DNA from: Sclerodactyla briareus
Taxonomy: Eukaryota; Echinodermata; Holothuroidea; Dendrochirotida; Sclerodactylidae
Assembly (NCBI GenBank): GCA_026419785.1
Contig: JAODTK010005849.1
Span: forward strand, 124,001-188,000
Direction: 5' to 3'
DNA length: 64,000 nt
Part shown: piece after piece, positions 12,440-25,439 of the stretch
Layout: every line of letters begins with the position of its first letter
How positions within the stretch are numbered: the first letter of the stretch is position 1
Position numbers and translations under genes: made by a program
The notes under the pieces: generated by a model
The model's database searches: none
Told to the model about the DNA's origin: nothing
The model's input: only the letters and a program-made list of their open reading frames with translations

Positions 12440-15074
12440 GTAGGTTTGCCTCATTTTGAGGCCTGTATATGTGTTTAAGAGCAAAAGCAAGCCTTTACTC
12501 TCATCGATATACCCCCGTTGCACCTGTTCCCATCTTCCGATCGAGGGAGGTTTGAGTGCAGGATATTGATGACACTCTCAATGCCTAGTCCAGCTATGTT
12601 CAGAGGAGCTTGTTCCATTCTGCAGTGCTCCAAGTATTAGGGCCACAGATTTTTGGCAGTCACAGGAAAAATTATGGAAATTGTGTTTTTCTTATGCCGC
12701 TACCGAAAGTTGCAAAAGGGTAAGAGAATATCAACTGAAGTTGCTAAATGCGCCCATTGGTATTATACATGGACAGGATGCATGGCTACAACATCAACAA
12801 TGGGCACTGCAGCAGTGCCAGTATTCCCGCTGTTTGCCATGATGTGTACATCACATAGCAGTGTGCACTGCTACTTCAGCCACTCACATTGACTTTGTAC
12901 CAGCTGGAAACACCTCAGTCACCTCCACAAAAACTCAATTCATTGATACTGTGATCAACACGGCATTGCTCGAGCGATCGTGGAATAATTCCATGAATGA
13001 ATGGACTTCATTCACTGGATAGTTTATATGACAGTAAGAATTGACAGCTTGAAGTAAAATGGTCTCAAATAAATTTTCTTCAAAATCATAGACTGTTGTG
13101 TATGTCTCATTAATTTTCCCATCAAGAAAATCAGGTTGATTCATATTATTCTGCATTTTATTGACCATAGAAGTTCACAAATAATACACTGACCAGAATA
13201 CCCCACCGTTGATATTCTAGAAAAGCAACAAAGAGTAGCGAGTGCGCTTCTACATTTCACACACTAACGAACGCCTGCCAAAAGCTGGCTTCAGAGAAAC
13301 AGACGGGCAAGTGTGCATCATTTTTGTACGGATACTGCAATTACGTTAGACGTGCGCATGGAAACCGAAGCACTCGTTAGTGCGTGTTTCGGGCATGCCA
13401 TGTTTAGTAAGCTTTTGGACGCGCTTGTTGTTTATGGGAATTCAACAGCACAAACTAGCCCTCTTGATGTCACGGGGGGACCCTCTGCGAGGGTACGAAA
13501 TCTAATTTTCACTGTCATTGAAGTCAGTTCTCTGCAATTTGAAGTTTGACATTGGCATCTTTTGATGACATTCACAAGAGAATTATGAAAAGTTGTTTTT
13601 TCGTGACCATTGTACTTTGAGCATTGAGTTCTATCACATTTAGAACATTTCAGACCATGGCTTCCTTTGGAAAAATCAAACAAGGCAATCGCCGATTTGG
13701 CAGCACAAGGCTGTATTCTAGGGCTGTTGAGCAAGCCTGGTCCAATATAAGCCTAATGGGCACCGCCATATCTAGTAAGGTCATCCAAAGAATGTAAGCG
13801 ACTTCATGTAGTGTCATGTACATGTTGTACTCTGCATAAACAGTAGCATTGGGAACTTGGGAGGAGGGAAAAGGATCCAGTGTCTCCAGAAAGCAGCTGT
13901 GATTGCTGCAACTTGAACAAGTGCAAGTCGGAACGGCCTGGTAGCTGCGGACAGCGAAATTCCCGTGGCGAATACACTGCATGTTTTTCGCCGTTTCACA
14001 TTTATTGTTTGTTCACATTTAATTGACATCTGTCATACCCTGGAATGACTTGGAACATGTCTACCACATTGGCCTCATATTTGATATCATACTCATTCCT
14101 AAGCAGTGGCAGTGAAAAGTGGGAACACTTCCCACAGAATGAATATCTGACATAGTTGACACTCATAGTTATAGTGGACCACTCCACAAGTTACCATTAA
14201 ACACATTTAGGTGGGGGAGGCCAAGCCCCCATTGGCCAATGGAAGCTTCCTGTGCTCACACTTTTCTAGGTCTCCAATGAGAAATTGCACCGGGATGTAA
14301 TGTAAACAAATCCTGCGAGGTATGGACAATGTACACTAGGCGGGATGTGATGAAAGACAAATCGTCTTCCCCTGGGGACGCTTCTAGAATTGGACCAAGA
14401 TGTAATGTAAACAAATCCTGCGAGGCAGTGACTAATTTACACAGGGCGAGTGGTGATGAAAGACAAATCATCCCCCCCTTGGACATTCTTACAGATAAGG
14501 TAAACACTGCTCAGCAGAGGATGGAGTACTGTACACTAACTAATGTCTGGCAAGTCAAAGAGCTCAAATTAAAGTTGGAAATTTGGGTTAAATAATTGGA
14601 TTTAATTGAAATCTAATAACACTATGTGAACATTAATGTAGCATTAATGTAGCTAAGGCTAGCCAGTAGTAAGCTCCATCCACCTATTAAAAACCAAAAG
14701 CTACCCCCCCAAGTTTTTTCAAACTGATCGCATGTATGGTTTATAAGTTATGAATGAACGTGACGAACAGAAGGGACGACCGAACGAACGGAGAGAGACA
14801 TGACGACTTTGTAGAGCTGCTCTCCCACCGCAGCTAAAAATGCAGCATAAAACACTGTCCTAACCCTTCTTATATGGCCCTTAAGTTCTGAAAGAAATAG
14901 TTCAAATGAGTTAGGAATTTCTTAGGTCAAAATAATTCCAGAGATCATTTTGTTCGAATGATTTCGTTGAACATATTTTTTTTTTCTTAGTTGTCAAACA
15001 GTGTTCCTTTTATCGTTACACCCCTCCCCCGTACTTTACCATTTATACCACTCCTTTCTCGTCTTCTCTGGCAG
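12440..15074 (+). other. TMEM245 intron A-B
   Basis: 2.6 kb intron from GTAGGT to CAG. Contains a 105-bp tandem duplication (14268-14490) and no recognised gene or element otherwise. Open frames near 13310-13980 show nothing recognisable. Confidence 0.7.
14268..14490. repeat. 105-bp tandem duplication
   Basis: GATGTAATGTAAACAAATCC then TGCGAGG occurs at 14294 and 14399, followed each time by a GATGAAAGACAAATC block. Two copies with moderate divergence. Located in the intron between TMEM245 exons A and B. Confidence 0.75.
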
Positions 15075-15294
15075 ACTGGACTCTTCATCCGTACATCGGA
15101 GCTGTCTTCGCCTCTGGAAGCCCGAGACAAGAGCACATTCAGGATCATGTCTATACCTGTCTGGTGTATCCTGGCCATCCACGTGGCGTCCTATGCTGGG
15201 CCCCTCAAGATACCGATCAGTTTCATGGTGGCGGCGCTCACCATTATTGGCTATACCATCCACACCAAAAAGGAGACTGAAGAAAAGGAGGAAG
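15075..15294 (+). CDS. TMEM245: TMEM245 exon B (SIPVW membrane segment)
   Basis: The acceptor is TTCTCTGGCAG, ending 15074. The frame joins exon A in phase 0. After about 23 residues it reads FRIMSIPVWCILAIHVASYA, followed by a second hydrophobic stretch (PISFMVAALTIIGYTI) and a charged Lys/Glu tail. SIPVW followed by a hydrophobic segment and a short loop is a strong family match. The end is set at 15294 because GAG-GAA-G joins the next exon as a Glu codon in phase 1; the donor there reads GTCGGC, which is weak. The first 25 codons fit the family less well and could hide a pair of compensating indels. Confidence 0.8.
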
Positions 15295-18200
15295 GTCGGC
15301 ATAATGGCCTTTTCTTATCTTGTTATTTTATTGTATGATACAACCCTCAGCTAGTGGTGGTGCTAACCTCATATTCCCCCCGAAATCTAATCTAATTTGC
15401 TAAGAAGGTGAACTTCCAATGTTTGTGATTCCTTGATGAAGTCAGAGGAATATATCGTCATGACCGTGTGGTTTGTAGGGTGTACCTGTGCCCTTGCTTA
15501 ATTGTTAACATAACTTGTTAACATAACTTGTTAACGATAACTTGAGTAACTAACTCTTTGGTGACTCAATAGATCCAGCTTATACTTGGTATTTTTAGTT
15601 CCTCATAATGAGTACATGCTCCATATTGTTTTTATGTCAGTTGCCTAAAGCCACCGTGTGTCAGTCCCTACCCAGTCCATGAGAACTCTCCAGAATGCAG
15701 GGTCCCATGAGGTGGAAGTTTGATTTGTGGGTTCCTCATAATGATCCCTATTAGAGATAAGAACAAAGGTGACTAAAGTGATCAAGGATCACTATCCCTC
15801 TTCGCTTCCTGTTTTCAAAATTAGTGAGGAACCGATCTGGGTTTTTCTTGCCGATCCCGATTCCCGATTTTTTACAAAAATGTCTATCGATCCGATCGAT
15901 CCGATTCTCGTAATGGTGCTGATCATGGCAACTGTAGCGCCGACCACGGCCATCCCCAGTCCTAGTGTTTTGTGTCGAAATCAAATGACGAATGAACATC
16001 TGTAGAACAGTATGACTTTTTTATTAACAACTTTCACTTGAAAACCGCAAGACAAACATTGTAAAAACGTTAACTATCTGCAGTCGGAATCCTTACCGGC
16101 CTGCGATGTGTTGGTACGGCCCAGCCAGGTATTAACCAGAGCACTTTGCTACGCTAGCGTTTCATATATTCATACATGCATACAGTGTCAGGTACCGATA
16201 ATCCCGCCAGAGCTGTATTGAATTCGTAAACTGATATACAGCCCACCAATCTGAGTGGGCTAGTTAACGTAACATCTGGATGTACTAGTGCTAAACACTG
16301 TGCGTGAGTCGCATAAGTACGGTCCTTTGACTGCCTGACTGCCCTGCCGATTCAACTCGCGCGGTCTCCGTATTCTTTGGGAATTGAAACTTTTATAAAC
16401 TGTGATTACTGGATCTCAGCTGTGCAAGCAGACAGTGTGTCATACTGTATGACCGCTGAGAACCTTCCTCTTTCATGCGAACTAATTTTCCCATGTATTG
16501 TGTTTGTATGGTCGACGAAATCAAATTCAAAAATCACACAAAAAATCCTAATTTCTGAACGTGACTTGCAGAGACACTGATTGTATATGGCGTGGTGCAA
16601 TGTGCGTTCAATGTGTGGAACGAGATAATGTATTCTACGTCGCCTGTGTCTCGCTGACTGATTTGTTCAACGTATGTGTCAGGCTCGAGTTTCCACTCTG
16701 CCGCCTGCTGGCCTCAGCGATTACAGAAATACGAAGTTTTTTGGATTTTCATGAAAGTGATGAAAGCATATCCACATTTGTTAATACTTCACTGAATCTG
16801 AATCTGCCGGTTGACTATAACCTCAATCTGGTACAGCGATAACGATACCCAGGAGTGCCTTCGGGGGAGCAACTGTGATGACTAGTGTCAAAGAATTTCC
16901 ACGCATCGCGGAAATCCGCGGAAAATCGCGGAATTCTGTATTATTCGAGTTAAAAAAACGCGGAAAGCAAGATCTTCTTGGAAAGAAAAAGAAAAAACCT
17001 TTAAATTTAAGGCGATAATAGTCCCCTTGAAGAATGCACAATAGCACATAAATTCAAACATGCCATCACGCGAAGCCCATCGTTGGGCTGCTGTATCTTT
17101 ACCATCCATTAATTCCATGTTAAAAAATTCACGAAAACACGTTTCATTTCTTCCTACTCCAAAAGCTAAACGCACGTTGTGATATGCAGTGCCGTAAGTG
17201 CAAGCCACTAGCATCGGCATCCGGCCATGTACTGTATAGCTACGTGAACTCGTACCGTGAATACCGGGGCTTGCCATTAATTACATACGATTTTGCATCT
17301 ATCTCCGAAAACTGTGGCGAAAGTTTGTTGCGCACTGCACAGATAACTGCTGTCCATGAGATCAATAACATTCTATTGTTACGTGTTACATGTCATCAAG
17401 TTTGATTTATTACTGTCGCATTTCTAACTATAACCGAATCACATCTGTGTATTGTAAGGGCTCGAGTGGCATCCACGGTAGATTCTTCTGAAGGAACCGA
17501 ACACGTGCGAAATGCACAGTTCTACAGTAGGCTACATCGTGCATCGGGATTTAGCTCAACGTCACAAGTGTGTGGCCATACACTCAATAACCAAGACATT
17601 TTAAAACGGAATAAAGCGGATTTGGTTCCTGAAAAGTGCAGAACAAACATATTTGACTTTTAAAAGCATAAAGTCTTGACCTAGTGATGACCTCACAAGC
17701 TCCATTCGCCTTTTCCTAAATTAGAGACAGCGACAGATGAATACTCAGACAGATGATATGCAAGCAGGCCTCGAATTAACCGACGGCACGACGGCAATCG
17801 CCGTCGGTGCCATGCCAATTTGCTGTGATGCCACTCACATTTCAAGTTCAACGACGCAGTGACTGCCGTGCCTAATTGCTCATTGCCGTCGGTGCCCCCC
17901 CCTCTCAAAACTGGCGATAATACCCTACAGCAAATTCTGAAAGTTTCCATTATGACAGTCCTCAACCATACCATGTAAAGTGTCATGAATTCCCCGCATT
18001 CATTTTTACTCAATTGTGCATTGGATTAGTCCTTTCCATTCAAGTGTATTGGATTGTTTGTGCACCATACATCCAGACCGTGTATGTCCAATGTACCCAC
18101 CGGTACTATTGCGTAGTGAAGTAAAAACTTGACTGAACTACGCAACCCATGGAGCTATATATTAACATTAACCGCAACCGACTGTACAATTCACCGCTTA

Positions 18201-19160
18201 GGCCTATCGAATCTTGCTACCGCATCGCACATTAATCGGATTATCCTTCAACCATCAGTACTCCTTCTGTCGTAGGAATTGGTACGTGGAACAATAGATA
18301 AAGTGCATATTAACGTTAACCCAGGCCTGGCCGGCCCCCCGCGCTGCACACACATTACATAATATAAACTGCAGTACGATGCACCGCGACGCCTACGAAG
18401 TCACATAATTGTACATTCACTTCTGAGTCTAATTCGGCTATGGCCTAATATGCATTGCCTGCTGCGCACATGGTTGTTGAACTGGTCGAACCGGTTTACG
18501 GCCGCATCAGGACAGCGCTAGCGGGTGCGGGCGGGTCGTATGCGGTGTGGGGGATTTGAGGGTGATACGGGTATTATTTTAGTTGCTCGCGAGTTCCTTC
18601 GCAGCGCAAAACTTTTCACAAATCACATTTCTAAAATTGCAATATATCACAGTAGTCCGACATGATATACTCCTGAATGAATTATTGCCAGAAAGCTACA
18701 TTTTTTTTTCATGAATTAAAAAACGATCTCATTTCAGTAGCTAGAGTAAATTAATATTACTGTTGAAAAATCATTGTCAAAATTGACTGTTGACCGACAG
18801 GATTTTAAGGAATGCACCGGAGCTCGCTTATAACGTTACTTAGTATGATGAGAGAGTTACAAACAACGTTCACAATAAAACATTTTGCGGATAATTTTCA
18901 ATTTGCCTCTTGCCTTGTCTTTTTTTCAATTGCCTTGCTGCCCTTAAAAATTGTTCTAAATTGCCTTGGTGCCCTGCCATTTCGAATGTAACCGACGGCA
19001 ATTTTTGGATTGCCCTAGAAAATTGCCTTTCCCCTTTCAACTTTTAATTCGGGCCTGTAGCAAGATGCAACGATGAATTAATTATAACATTTTGTAATGA
19101 GCATCTTCCATAAAATCAGTGTCACTGAATACTGAGCAATCATTCTGCTCTTCTCAACAG
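15295..19160 (+). other. TMEM245 intron B-C
   Basis: 3.9 kb. Holds the hAT-like element at 17765-19057. A region at 16890-16945 has repeated CGCGGAAATCCGCGG-type words that are similar to 36800-36835, hinting at another repeat family. A minus-strand open frame across 16888-17277 has no recognised domain. Confidence 0.65.
17765..19057. mobile_element. hAT-like non-autonomous element, copy 1
   Basis: 1293 bp. Starts CAGGCCTCGAATTAACCGAC; ends TTTTAATTCGGGCCTG, so the termini are inverted (CAGGCC(T)CGAATTAA). Flanks are TATGCAAG on the left and TAGCAAG on the right, consistent with an 8-bp duplication that lost a base. CAG-type tips plus 8-bp duplications are hAT features. The interior has CGGCAATCGCCGTCGGTG-like GC motifs near both ends and no transposase frame. 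Lies in the intron before the 43-nt microexon. Confidence 0.65.
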
Positions 19161-19203
19161 AGCAACAGAAGGCTGAGTCTTCTGAACAAAGACGGAGCTA
19201 CAG
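19161..19203 (+). CDS. TMEM245: TMEM245 exon C (43-nt microexon)
   Basis: A very short exon between the acceptor TTCTCAACAG (ending 19160) and the donor GTATTT (19204). Its phase 1 start completes the split Glu codon of exon B. It encodes a hydrophilic, Gln/Glu/Ser/Arg-rich linker (EQQKAESSEQRRSY) that continues the charged tail of exon B, as expected for the long cytosolic loop before the next membrane segment. It ends in phase 2, whereas the following exon fits best in phase 0, so an indel, a missing exon or a different acceptor must be assumed. It begins about 100 bp after the hAT-like element at 17765-19057. Confidence 0.6.
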
Positions 19204-20880
19204 GTATTTTTGGATATAATTTGTTTTTATTGGTTCTTTTTATTAGAATAATGCTACGGTAAGTTATGAGGTGTCATGAATAAATCAACTAGCCTATTAT
19301 ATGCATTCCATCCTCTGATCATGATATTGGGAAAGTGGTAAAACTGAAAAACTAAAAAGCCACAATTATTCCGCTATTTCCAATTGATGCTAGTCAGATC
19401 CAGTAGAGCCACTCATCAATATTAATCAATATTAATCAATATTATGAATTCTCTATAGAACTAATCAGCAGTTCCAGTGCATACCAACCACCACCACCCC
19501 CCACCCAGAACCAGACTATCCAGGTGTTAATTTTTAACCTAAAAAATTATAAAAATAATCAGTTCAACTTTTTTCTTGAGTATTAATTGCCCCCTCACAA
19601 CTTGGAAATCATGTCTCTCAAATCTGATATCTGTATTATTTAATATCTAGAATAGATAGTGAAAGCCTGGGTTTTACCGCTACAGACAGCAGTGCCAAAT
19701 CTTAGAACAATCATAACTGAATGCATTCAATCTCTCCTGCATAAGGTACCACGCAGCCATCAACAACCGCATCATTTTGACGAAAGCAGGCATAGCGTGG
19801 CATTGTACCTGGGGTTCCAAGCTTCCTCTATTCCAGCATGGATGTTCATGTTAACTAAGATGACAATAAGCCCATTGAATATATTCCGATTGTATGACAA
19901 TTTTGTAGTTAGTTAGTAATTATTACGAGACATAATTTTTGTGCTCAATTGGCTGGGTGGAGTGACAATTTTTTAGTTACAGGCGATTCCCCATATAATG
20001 GGGGAGAGCCTGAGAGGGGGGGAGGGGAGATGTTTTGTTCACTCCTACCTCCAGATCGCCACTCATGCACCAACTATCCAAAGCTAAATACTGTGGCAGA
20101 CATCACATTAACGACTGTTGTTACACTACAGTCCAGTCTACCTGCATAATGTAGTTGCGTCATAACCATTGACCTCGGCAGTAAAATGGGAGTGGCTCTG
20201 TTAAATTGTACCATGAATCTGATGACCCAAAGTGGCACAAATTGACAATGCCATGACTTTGAAGACAGATAGGGTAACCACGAGTGATTCAGTTTTAGTG
20301 GGGAGTACCCTACACTTGGGTGATGGTCTACCAATTTCTGTTCACTTTCTGCCTCAATTGTACAAAAATATATTCCTAATGTAGTCTGCATAATGCAGTA
20401 CTACGGTGCCTGTCGATTGTGGTCCATGCATAAAAACTACAATACATCGATTGTCAGCATTCGAAATAGCTGGTGTATCATCTCGAATTGCTCCTCAAAT
20501 GAACGAGACTGCTACACACTCTCTGCATTTCGTACAAGTGAGTTTGTACACACAACTAAGACAACCTCCAGGTTTCTCTGTTCCTCCCTAAATGGCTACA
20601 CTAGTGTCCGGCACAAAATCAAACACTGTCAATGGTGCAACCTCTGGTTGAAAGTTGGGGGGTGGGGTTTGAAGTTGTAGAGAGCAATTATTTTGTGGGC
20701 ATGAAACATTGTATGCAGAGACCCATATAAAAGTTAGGGAGGTCACTGTCCCCCTCTGATCCCCATCAAGGTTTTTTCCTGTGGCAGAAGATACTGATCT
20801 ACCAAATTATGGGAAGGAAATGCATTACTTCCACTTGACATAAAGACAAAAGGTGGAACACACATTATTCCCTATTGCAG

Positions 20881-21163
20881 CCACCATCAAGCTCAAGCAG
20901 CGAGGAAACTGAACTCGGCCGAGTGGAGGGCCTGAAAGTCCCCCCAGATGGAGGTGCCCGGAGCACGCCCTCTATCAAGCTGAGGCCGGATAAGCCCAAG
21001 GACAAGAAGCCCTCTGTCAGCACACAGTACCTCTATGGCCTATTTGGGGCTTGCGTTCTGGTCAGGCTCTACCTCCACCTGGGGCTGCTCCTCAAGCTCC
21101 TGCCGATACCGACGCATTCTACTCGGGAAGAAGTTTGCCTATCAGACGGGATTGATCGACAAG
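20881..21163 (+). CDS. TMEM245: TMEM245 exon D (acidic linker and KLLPIP segment)
   Basis: Acceptor CCCTATTGCAG ends at 20880; donor AAG|GTAAAT follows 21163. The exon opens with a Ser/Glu-rich linker (PPSSSSSEETELGRVEG), then a Lys/Pro-rich stretch, then the hydrophobic segment YLYGLFGACVLVRLYLHLG and LLLKLLPIP. The family has a membrane segment ending in LQLLP(I/L)P at this place. After KLLPIP the frame must shift by one base near 21105 to read ILLGKKFAYQTGLIDK, which matches the family's basic segment after the Pro motif. One base is therefore missing or extra. The end is phase 0 and joins exon E. Confidence 0.8.
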
Positions 21164-22139
21164 GTAAATGCATTCAATTGTTCATTTCCCTGGCCTTGAC
21201 CTGAAATGTATATTTGATGTACAGGTGTTTGTTTGACAGCCTTTCTTCAAGTTTACCATGAATGTGGTGTAGAGTGGGTGGATCAAATTCTTTTCTGATT
21301 TTCCAAAACAGAAAACTGTTGTACCTAATTTATGGGACCGGCCAAAATGTAAAAAATAACTTGAAATGAAAAAAAAAAATCATTACAACTACTTTTGTAT
21401 TGAACATGGGCCGCCCAGCAATTCTCCTTTTTTTTGCAGGCCTCCCTTCAAGTTGCTGTAGAATCCTATTTTTCCAGCATGCAGGATTAGATTATAGGCT
21501 GATAATGTTCCAGGATTATCTGTTTTTTACATTTTTTCACACGTTTGACACCTGAAATGCGTGGTAGTGTGCACTGCTGAATTTTTAACTCAAATCAGCT
21601 ATGCTGGTTGAGCTATTGTGATCCATCTGTCTGTCTGTCAGTCGGCTGTGTTTCTATCATCTGCACCCTAATGTTCACTCTTCCGTGGATTCATCCAAAC
21701 TTGTCAATGAAACTTGTCCATCAACAGGGGGAATATTTGGCCATCGTGTGGATTGCAGGGTTTAGGTTTTTTTTGGAATTCAAAATACTTGGTCAGTATC
21801 ATCATTATTGACTAGTGGAACCTGTGGAGTGTTGAGGAATTCAAGGTTGAAAATTTACCAGTGAATTACCAAGTCACAATACTGCTCTTTAGGCATGTGA
21901 ACATTTTACATGTTTTGGAGCATCTGCCCCACTGGGATCTAGTTGTGCATAAGTTTCTATTATAATATAAAATATTTATACAACCGTTATAGTTCTCATA
22001 AGATTCACATCAATTTATCATCCATATTGTGTTATTTCTCCAGTGATGGTGTTGAGTCTCAGCTGAAGCTCACGGTGGGAAATAAGTTCACTTAGAAGAA
22101 TCGGTCAGTTTGCATAGTATAATTGAATAAACCACTGTC

Positions 22140-22262
22140 CTCACAATCTATTTCATGTATTCAACTTTACGCCACATAGGACTCTGCACCCACCCCAATG
22201 CAATGTTGAGCTTCGGCTATTACACAAATCCGGGTTGGCCACCCATCGTCCTTCTCTTGTTG
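22140..22262 (+). repeat. Left inverted terminal repeat of DIRS-like element 1
   Basis: The stretch containing GGACTCTGCACCCACCCC, then GTTGAGCTTCGGCTATTACA and GGTTGGCCACCCATCGTCC is the reverse complement, with scattered mismatches, of 28651-28733. Alignment continues more weakly outward towards 22130. This inverted arrangement is the DIRS terminal architecture. Confidence 0.8.
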
Positions 22263-22899
22263 ACATGTCTTCGACTAACTTCGTGGAGTTTTTGGCTCCG
22301 AGATTCTGACCCAAAAAGCGTTCGAAATTCAGCGTTTTTCTGGGCTTTGATCACCAACGATCTCTGTCAAGTTTCCAGGTTTTTTAGCAACTTCCATCAA
22401 GTATCCTTTCGGCTTGCGTGAGTTTTGGAAGTTTTTCACTCTCCTCTGCCGTCGTTTGTGTGCGGCGTTAGCCTAGCTTTCCCTTCACTGCGTGTGTTTT
22501 GCACGCTGTGGCTAGCCTCACTTCCGCGGTACAGGCATGCGAGTGTGTGTATGCGTGGTTCGGTGTTTTGTTTGGGTGTTGTCCCGAGGCCCTTCCCCCC
22601 CCCGTCCATCCCTATCCCTCCTGTCCTGCCCCTTGGGTTCCTAGTCCCCTCCTATCCCCGTGGTGTGGGTTTTTTATTTTTTGGCCGCCACTTCGTTGCC
22701 TCGCGGCGGGCGGCGACGAGAGCGAGAGAGGGAGAAGTTGTTTTTAGCCAAAAAGAGCTTCACTCGGAGAATGTTCATTCGTCTCTCGGGGAGGGGGGGT
22801 CGCGGCCGGAAATTGTGGGCCGCTGTCCTTTCCGTAGGCCTCGGGGCATGTGCTACAGAGAAGGGTTCTTCTCAAAATCTGTTGAGAAGTTTGTTTTGA

Positions 22900-25170
22900 G
22901 CCGTGGGAGACTCGCTTTTCACGGGTTCAAAATTCTCCACGGTGGACCCCAGCACGTACGGCCTTGTGCTGCGGTCGTCAGGCTTCGTCGAGCCTTGGTT
23001 ACGGATGTACCGGGGCTCGGCTAACCGCTTTTTCCACAATAGTCAGTCACGGTTAAATTCCTTCGCGGTCTCCAGCTATGACCAAGGGCAATTTGGCCAG
23101 CGGTTTCGGCCATTCACAAGGCTGGGACCTCACCAGGAAGGCCAGATGCCCAGACCGGTTCCATGTCAACCGATGCGCCGTATGCAAGGGTGGGCCACGT
23201 CCCGGTTCACCCCCATCGCCGAGTGGCTTCAGGAGAAGGAGCGGGAACGTTCTGTGTTCCTTAATTGGTGTGTTCTTGTCCGGCGGGACGCCTCTGAAGA
23301 AGACCCAAAAAGGGCGGCAGTGCCTCTGTCCAGGGTCCGGGAGCTCGAGCTCCGAGGGGACCGCTATGGGCCCTTGGTGTGGCTCAGCAGGAGCTTTCTG
23401 GCCTCCAGGGGGATAATCCGTGCTTGCAACAGTTGCGTCGGGCCCCTGCGGGCAGACATCCCAGCAGCCACGGCTTGTCGCCGTCGGTGGAGCTGGGCAC
23501 GCGGCCCGGCAGGGCCCGCGGGTTGGGAACCCGGTTCCGGCCTGGTGGTGCCAAGAGCGGGAGAGCCGGCCCACGGCCCGGAGAGAGAGGCCAGGACCGG
23601 GCTCGGAGCACGGACCGGGGGGGGGGCAGCGCCAAGGCGGGTGAGCGGATGATGCCCCAGCCGCTGTCCTGCCTCAGCCTCCGGCCTCCGTGCATCATGG
23701 CCAGCGATTATAACCGGTCCTGGGAGCCGGGCTACCTCCGCTGGAGGGTCCCGTGGCTCGGACCGGACATCGTGTGCGCACCCGTACCGTGGTAAAGGTA
23801 CCACCCGGTTTCCGCGGATGGACAGCCGGCTGGCCGCGGAGGGGCCATGCCGCGGAGTCGCAGCGAATGCGAGCAGTCAGACGGGAGTGGACAGGGAGGC
23901 AACCAAACCGTCTTCCTCCAGCCGACTACACCGAGCTGAGCCAGCCCAAACCAGCTCCGGCCGACAACAGCCCCGGTGTCGGGATCCCCGGACCCCTATG
24001 GGTCCTCCGGGAACGCGGAAGGAGGAGGCAGGCGTTCAGAGCCGGCCCCAATCTTAGCGCAGGAAGAAGCGGCCTAGGCGTAGGTCATCCTCCGAGCTGA
24101 GCGATTACTCGTCTCCTCGGAGGAAGCGCTTCCGCCGGGACCCACTCCAGGAGGGCCAGAGCCTTCTCCTGGAACAGTTCGGTGCTTCTTGACCAGCAGC
24201 CGCAGCAGTCCCAGCAGCAGCAGTCCCAGCAGCAGCTGGTCCCAGCAGCAGCCAGTCCCCGCAGCGCAGGCCCAGCAGCCGGCAGCAGCAGCAGGTTCCC
24301 GTCACGACACAGGCTTTTCCGCGCCCCTGGGCCCAGCCCTTCCGGAGTGCAGCCTACGCCTTCTCTCGGTTTCGGGGCCTTTAACTCGACCACAGAGAGG
24401 GGACACTGGGAAGGAGACGGCTTTTGGGAGGCACGAGCTCCCCCCGACGCCTTGAGCGGGACGTGGAGTTGATCCGTCGGTCTAGAGTCGCCCCTCCCTG
24501 CGCAGCGCCAGCCAGAGCAGCAGCAGCGGCGCCAGTCCCGCCGGTCGCTCCAACACGGCTCCGCGGTGGATTGGAAACCTCGCATATGCGGTCGACGCGG
24601 GGAGGACGTTCGATCGGGTGAGGCCATCGTGGCGCGGCACGGCCGTTGGAGGTATGCGCCGCGGACGGCTGGGGTTCCGTGTCCACGGGACTCCGACTAT
24701 CAGGAGTTATTCGCAGTTCCCGACCTTACGACGCAGCCATCGGGACAGGCTGGGTCGCGAGGGACGGCATGGCGGCCAAGGGCTCTTATACCGACCCGGC
24801 GACTGCGCGCCTGGATTCCGTCATCCGAGACATGGGACCGTGCTTGCGTGAGGGTCTTAGCTTGGGCCTACGCGGGTTCTGCGTGACAGAGGTTTTGGTG
24901 AAGTCCTTCCGGGAGGTGCCTTGGCAGGGGTCTTCCGGCAGGACACCGCAAGCGTTATGGCCCTGATAGGACCTCCTCTAGCGGTTGATCTTGATCAGTT
25001 CTGCCAGGCTTCCGTCCAACGCGAGTGTCGCTCCGGCGCGGCTGTTAGCGTGGTTGCGGTCTCGTGGCCCTCCGAGACATGAAGGCCACACTTCAGAAGC
25101 TGCCGATCCTTGGGCCGACCTCTTCGGTGGAGGTACGACGCAGGACTCTACGGTGAAGGTGGAGAAGTGA
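22900..25170 (+). pseudogene. Gag-like ORF1 remnant of DIRS-like element 1
   Basis: GC-rich coding-like DNA upstream of the RT, readable only in short frames that switch often. Visible pieces are: a Cys/His patch (CPDRFHVNRCAVCKGG, near 23140); a Gln/Ser-rich linker (near 24190-24290, repeated CAG-type codons); and, near 24800-25050, a stretch reading TARLDSVIRDMG, LREGLSLGLRGFCVTEVLVK and, after shifts, IGPPLAVDLDQFCQASVQRE. The last part looks like the conserved helical region of DIRS ORF1 proteins. Assignment rests mainly on position. The start is unclear; 22262-22900 may be leader. Confidence 0.5.
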
Positions 25171-25439
25171 GGGTCGCGAGAGGTGGACGGGTGCAAGGTT
25201 ATGCCAGCGACCGTTAGCGGCCGCAGTAGCAGCAGAAGCAGGCGGGCAGCGCTCTAAGGCGTCTTCATCCCATTCCCGACAGCGTGAGGGACGTCGGACG
25301 ATAGGCGCGGGGGGTGGTGGTGGGTTCTACTCCAAGCTTCGCGGGAAGTTCGTTCTCTTTTTTCCTTTTTTTTCGCTTTTCTCTTTCCTGTAGCCGGCCC
25401 CCAAGGGGCTCGTGGGGCGGTAAGGCGATCCAAGCAGCA

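Noticed and set aside
22425..23024. A 199-codon open frame at the start of DIRS-like element 1
   Set aside because: Pro-rich, overlapped by equally long frames and with no family similarity; GC-rich DNA makes chance open frames likely. It is probably leader or part of broken ORF1.
23053..24627. Long minus-strand open frames (up to 180 codons)
   Set aside because: Shadows of GC-rich plus-strand transposon coding DNA; no motif on the minus strand.
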